The position numbers and the translations under genes were made by a program. A stretch of 13,873 bases of DNA, from NCBI GenBank assembly GCA_023277325.1, contig JALRIQ010000094.1, positions 1 through 13,873 on the forward strand, read 5' to 3'. The DNA comes from Bacteroidia bacterium. Its GTDB lineage: Bacteria; Bacteroidota; Bacteroidia; UBA8524. This document shows positions 12,555-13,873 of the stretch, in pieces. The notes beneath the pieces were generated by a model. The model made no database searches, was not told the DNA's origin, and saw nothing but the letters and a program-made list of their open reading frames with translations. Position 1 is the stretch's first letter, and every line of letters begins with the position of its first letter.

Positions 12555-13622
12555 TTAATGTTTGATTAAAGCCCGAATCAGTTTGTGATCCGAATAGAAA
12601 TGTGGTCCGGTTTTGTAGTTATAGGATCGCAATGAGGCATCGTGAAAGATATAGTCGATGCGGTAGGATGGGAATGGGCCCACGTAAGTATTTCCCGCGC
12701 CTTTACCACTTTCGACAAACGCATCTTTTTTGTCACCGAGCATCTTACGGTAAGTATAGGACAGTTGGGTATCGTTCATGTCACCCATCAAAATTACAGG
12801 GTAAGGCGACTTGGCCATATGCTCGGTAACCAAAGAAACCTGTTCAGAGCGTTTTTCAAAGCCTGCTTTTAAGCGCTTGATGATGCTTTTTGACTTCTTC
12901 ACTGCGACCTCTTGATTTTGAACATCTTCCTGATGGAATTGTTCTTTTCGGCCCAGGTTATTGGATTGTAGGTGACAGCTATACACGCGCACAGTGTCTT
13001 TGCCCGGTAAAACAAAATCCGCCCAAAGTGCTCCGTTGATATTGCCATTTCCAAAGCTCACATAGCCCGTTTTTAAAGGGCGAAACTTCGAAAAGATGAT
13101 GGTGCCTTTGTCTTTTAAATCAGCATTTTTTCCTTTTCCGATAAAATAACGGAAGCCTCCCGCTTTTTTGATTTTGGTAGAGCTGGGGCTTCCTTTGTAC
13201 TCCATGTATTCCGCGTATTCCTGAAAACAAACAATATCGGGTTGAAACTCAGAAATGTATTGGGTGATGCTGTCGAGGAAAAATTTTCCGTCGCCTTGTC
13301 CAAAATACTTCACATTCATGCTCATCACCTGAATGTCGTTTTCCTCTTTGACCGCTTCAGCGCCTGATAGCTTATAGACCTTTCCAAAATGTGAATAGCC
13401 AAGGAGCATGCATGCCACGGGGAAAATCAATTTTAATTTCCCCATAATGAGCCAGTAGATTAAGAACAAGGCATTGATGATGAATAGCATAGGAAATGCC
13501 AGTCCGAAAAATGCGGCAATCCACCAAATCATTGGATTGATGTAAGGCGCTGCATAAGAAAGCAAGAGCAGAATGCCCGCCAATAAATTCAGTATCCAAA
13601 CGATTCGGTTAACGATGATCAT
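12555..13622 (-). CDS. Membrane-anchored endonuclease/exonuclease/phosphatase (EEP) family protein
   Basis: This is a 355-residue protein. Residues about 5-25, 31-58 and 62-78 are hydrophobic and give three membrane helices. Residues about 96-355 form an EEP (DNase I/sphingomyelinase-like) domain with a full active-site set: Asn103 (Met-Asn-Val-Lys-Tyr), Glu135 (Cys-Phe-Gln-Glu), His217 (Ser-Cys-His-Leu-Gln), Asp281 and Asn283 (Gly-Asp-Met-Asn-Asp), Asp323 (Arg-Ile-Asp-Tyr), and Asp345-His346. Members of this fold cut nucleic acids or phosphodiester lipids/inositides, so the substrate cannot be read from sequence. The helix arrangement leaves it unclear on which side of the inner membrane the domain lies. 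The start codon overlaps the rhomboid stop as ATGA (13619-13622), a sign of translational coupling. The same gene pair is, from memory, common in flavobacteria. It is unrelated in role to the soluble Xth encoded near 2000. Confidence 0.9.
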   Translation of the reverse strand: MIIVNRIVWILNLLAGILLLLSYAAPYINPMIWWIAAFFGLAFPMLFIINALFLIYWLIMGKLKLIFPVACMLLGYSHFGKVYKLSGAEAVKEENDIQVMSMNVKYFGQGDGKFFLDSITQYISEFQPDIVCFQEYAEYMEYKGSPSSTKIKKAGGFRYFIGKGKNADLKDKGTIIFSKFRPLKTGYVSFGNGNINGALWADFVLPGKDTVRVYSCHLQSNNLGRKEQFHQEDVQNQEVAVKKSKSIIKRLKAGFEKRSEQVSLVTEHMAKSPYPVILMGDMNDTQLSYTYRKMLGDKKDAFVESGKGAGNTYVGPFPSYRIDYIFHDASLRSYNYKTGPHFYSDHKLIRALIKH

Positions 13623-13873
13623 GAATCTTGTTTACTGGCTTTAAATAAGGTTTCTCTTTCGGTGCGAGTAAGGCTGTCGTAGCCCGACTTGCTGATTTTA
13701 TCGAGAATGGAATCGATTTCATCTTGGTTTGGACGAACCGGATTTTCTACCCGCATATGTGTGGTGTAGGTTTTAAATATTTTCCGCTCGTCTTTTTTCT
13801 TGAACATCTTATTCCAGGTTGATTGGGCCCACTCTTCCAAACGGTCGAGGAAGGTATGCTTGCTCAAGTGGCG
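13619..13873 (-). CDS. Rhomboid-family intramembrane protease, C-terminal tail (DUF6576-like), partial
   Basis: The frame is open to the right edge (it continues Arg-His-Leu before the Ser-Lys-His-Thr segment), so only about 84 C-terminal residues are seen and the start is outside; an in-frame TTG at 13867 is not the start. The tail ends with an Arg-Pro-Asn-Gln-Asp-Glu-Ile-Asp-Ser-Ile-Leu-Asp-Lys-Ile-Ser-Lys-Ser-Gly-Tyr segment, recognised as the conserved cytoplasmic tail of flavobacterial rhomboid proteases (DUF6576). The membrane domain with the Ser/His dyad is not in the window, so the call rests on the tail and on the neighbouring EEP gene. It overlaps that gene by 4 bases (ATGA) and is the first visible gene of a probable rhomboid-EEP-YfhO operon. 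Confidence 0.78.
   Translation of the reverse strand, partial: RHLSKHTFLDRLEEWAQSTWNKMFKKKDERKIFKTYTTHMRVENPVRPNQDEIDSILDKISKSGYDSLTRTERETLFKASKQDS

Noticed and set aside
12642..12872. Plus-strand frames of about 75 residues opposite the EEP gene
   Set aside because: They oppose the well-supported EEP domain with intact active-site residues; no start signals or recognisable domain.
13865..13867. TTG as the start of an 82-residue stand-alone protein at the right edge
   Set aside because: The frame is open to the window edge and the sequence matches the tail of rhomboid proteases, so the gene is truncated by the window.

Overview
The window looks like a chromosomal stretch from a member of the Bacteroidota, probably Flavobacteriales or a close relative. 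The signs are lipoproteins with a Cys-Gly-Lys-Asp-Asp-Asp N-terminus, a fused alpha/beta E1 of a branched-chain 2-oxoacid dehydrogenase, a rhomboid-protease C-terminal tail followed by a membrane-anchored endonuclease/exonuclease/phosphatase (EEP) protein, a very long YfhO-type membrane protein, and start-proximal boxes resembling the Bacteroidota -7 element TAnnTTTG. The genus call is inference. I see no tRNA, rRNA, CRISPR array or mobile element.

Layout. Positions 1-691 (-): the N-terminal 230 residues of an RND-efflux periplasmic adaptor lipoprotein, cut by the left edge. Positions 692-828 hold two or three stem-loops, one a good intrinsic terminator. Positions 829-975 (-): a 48-residue very basic hypothetical protein with a clear ribosome binding site. 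Positions 1154-1630 (+): a small probable surface lipoprotein, closed by a terminator at 1651-1678. Positions 1677-4499 (-): a two-gene unit, E1 fusion then exodeoxyribonuclease III, 3 bases apart.

Positions 4637-7043 (+): a tight three-gene partner-switching operon, made of a STAS anti-sigma-factor antagonist, a HATPase-type serine kinase/anti-sigma protein, and a SpoIIE-type PP2C phosphatase carrying two degenerate receiver-like domains. By analogy with SpoIIAA/SpoIIAB/SpoIIE or RsbV/RsbW/RsbU, the kinase phosphorylates the STAS Ser59, the phosphatase removes the phosphate, and the free kinase or STAS protein acts on a target that is not encoded here. This is the most interesting part of the window, because the phosphatase's sensory half seems to consist of receiver folds that have lost their phospho-acceptor Asp, and because the output of such modules in Bacteroidota is not obvious.

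Positions 7029-9101 (-): methionyl-tRNA synthetase, overlapping the phosphatase tail-to-tail by 15 bases. Positions 9168-10061 (+): a murein LD-carboxypeptidase. Positions 10045-13873 (-): a likely operon of a rhomboid protease (C-terminus only), a membrane EEP protein (4-base ATGA overlap) and a YfhO-family multi-spanning protein, whose end overlaps the carboxypeptidase by 17 bases. The chromosome here is very compact. The only stretches of more than about 100 bases without a gene are 692-828, 976-1153 and 4500-4636, and each holds candidate terminators or promoters.
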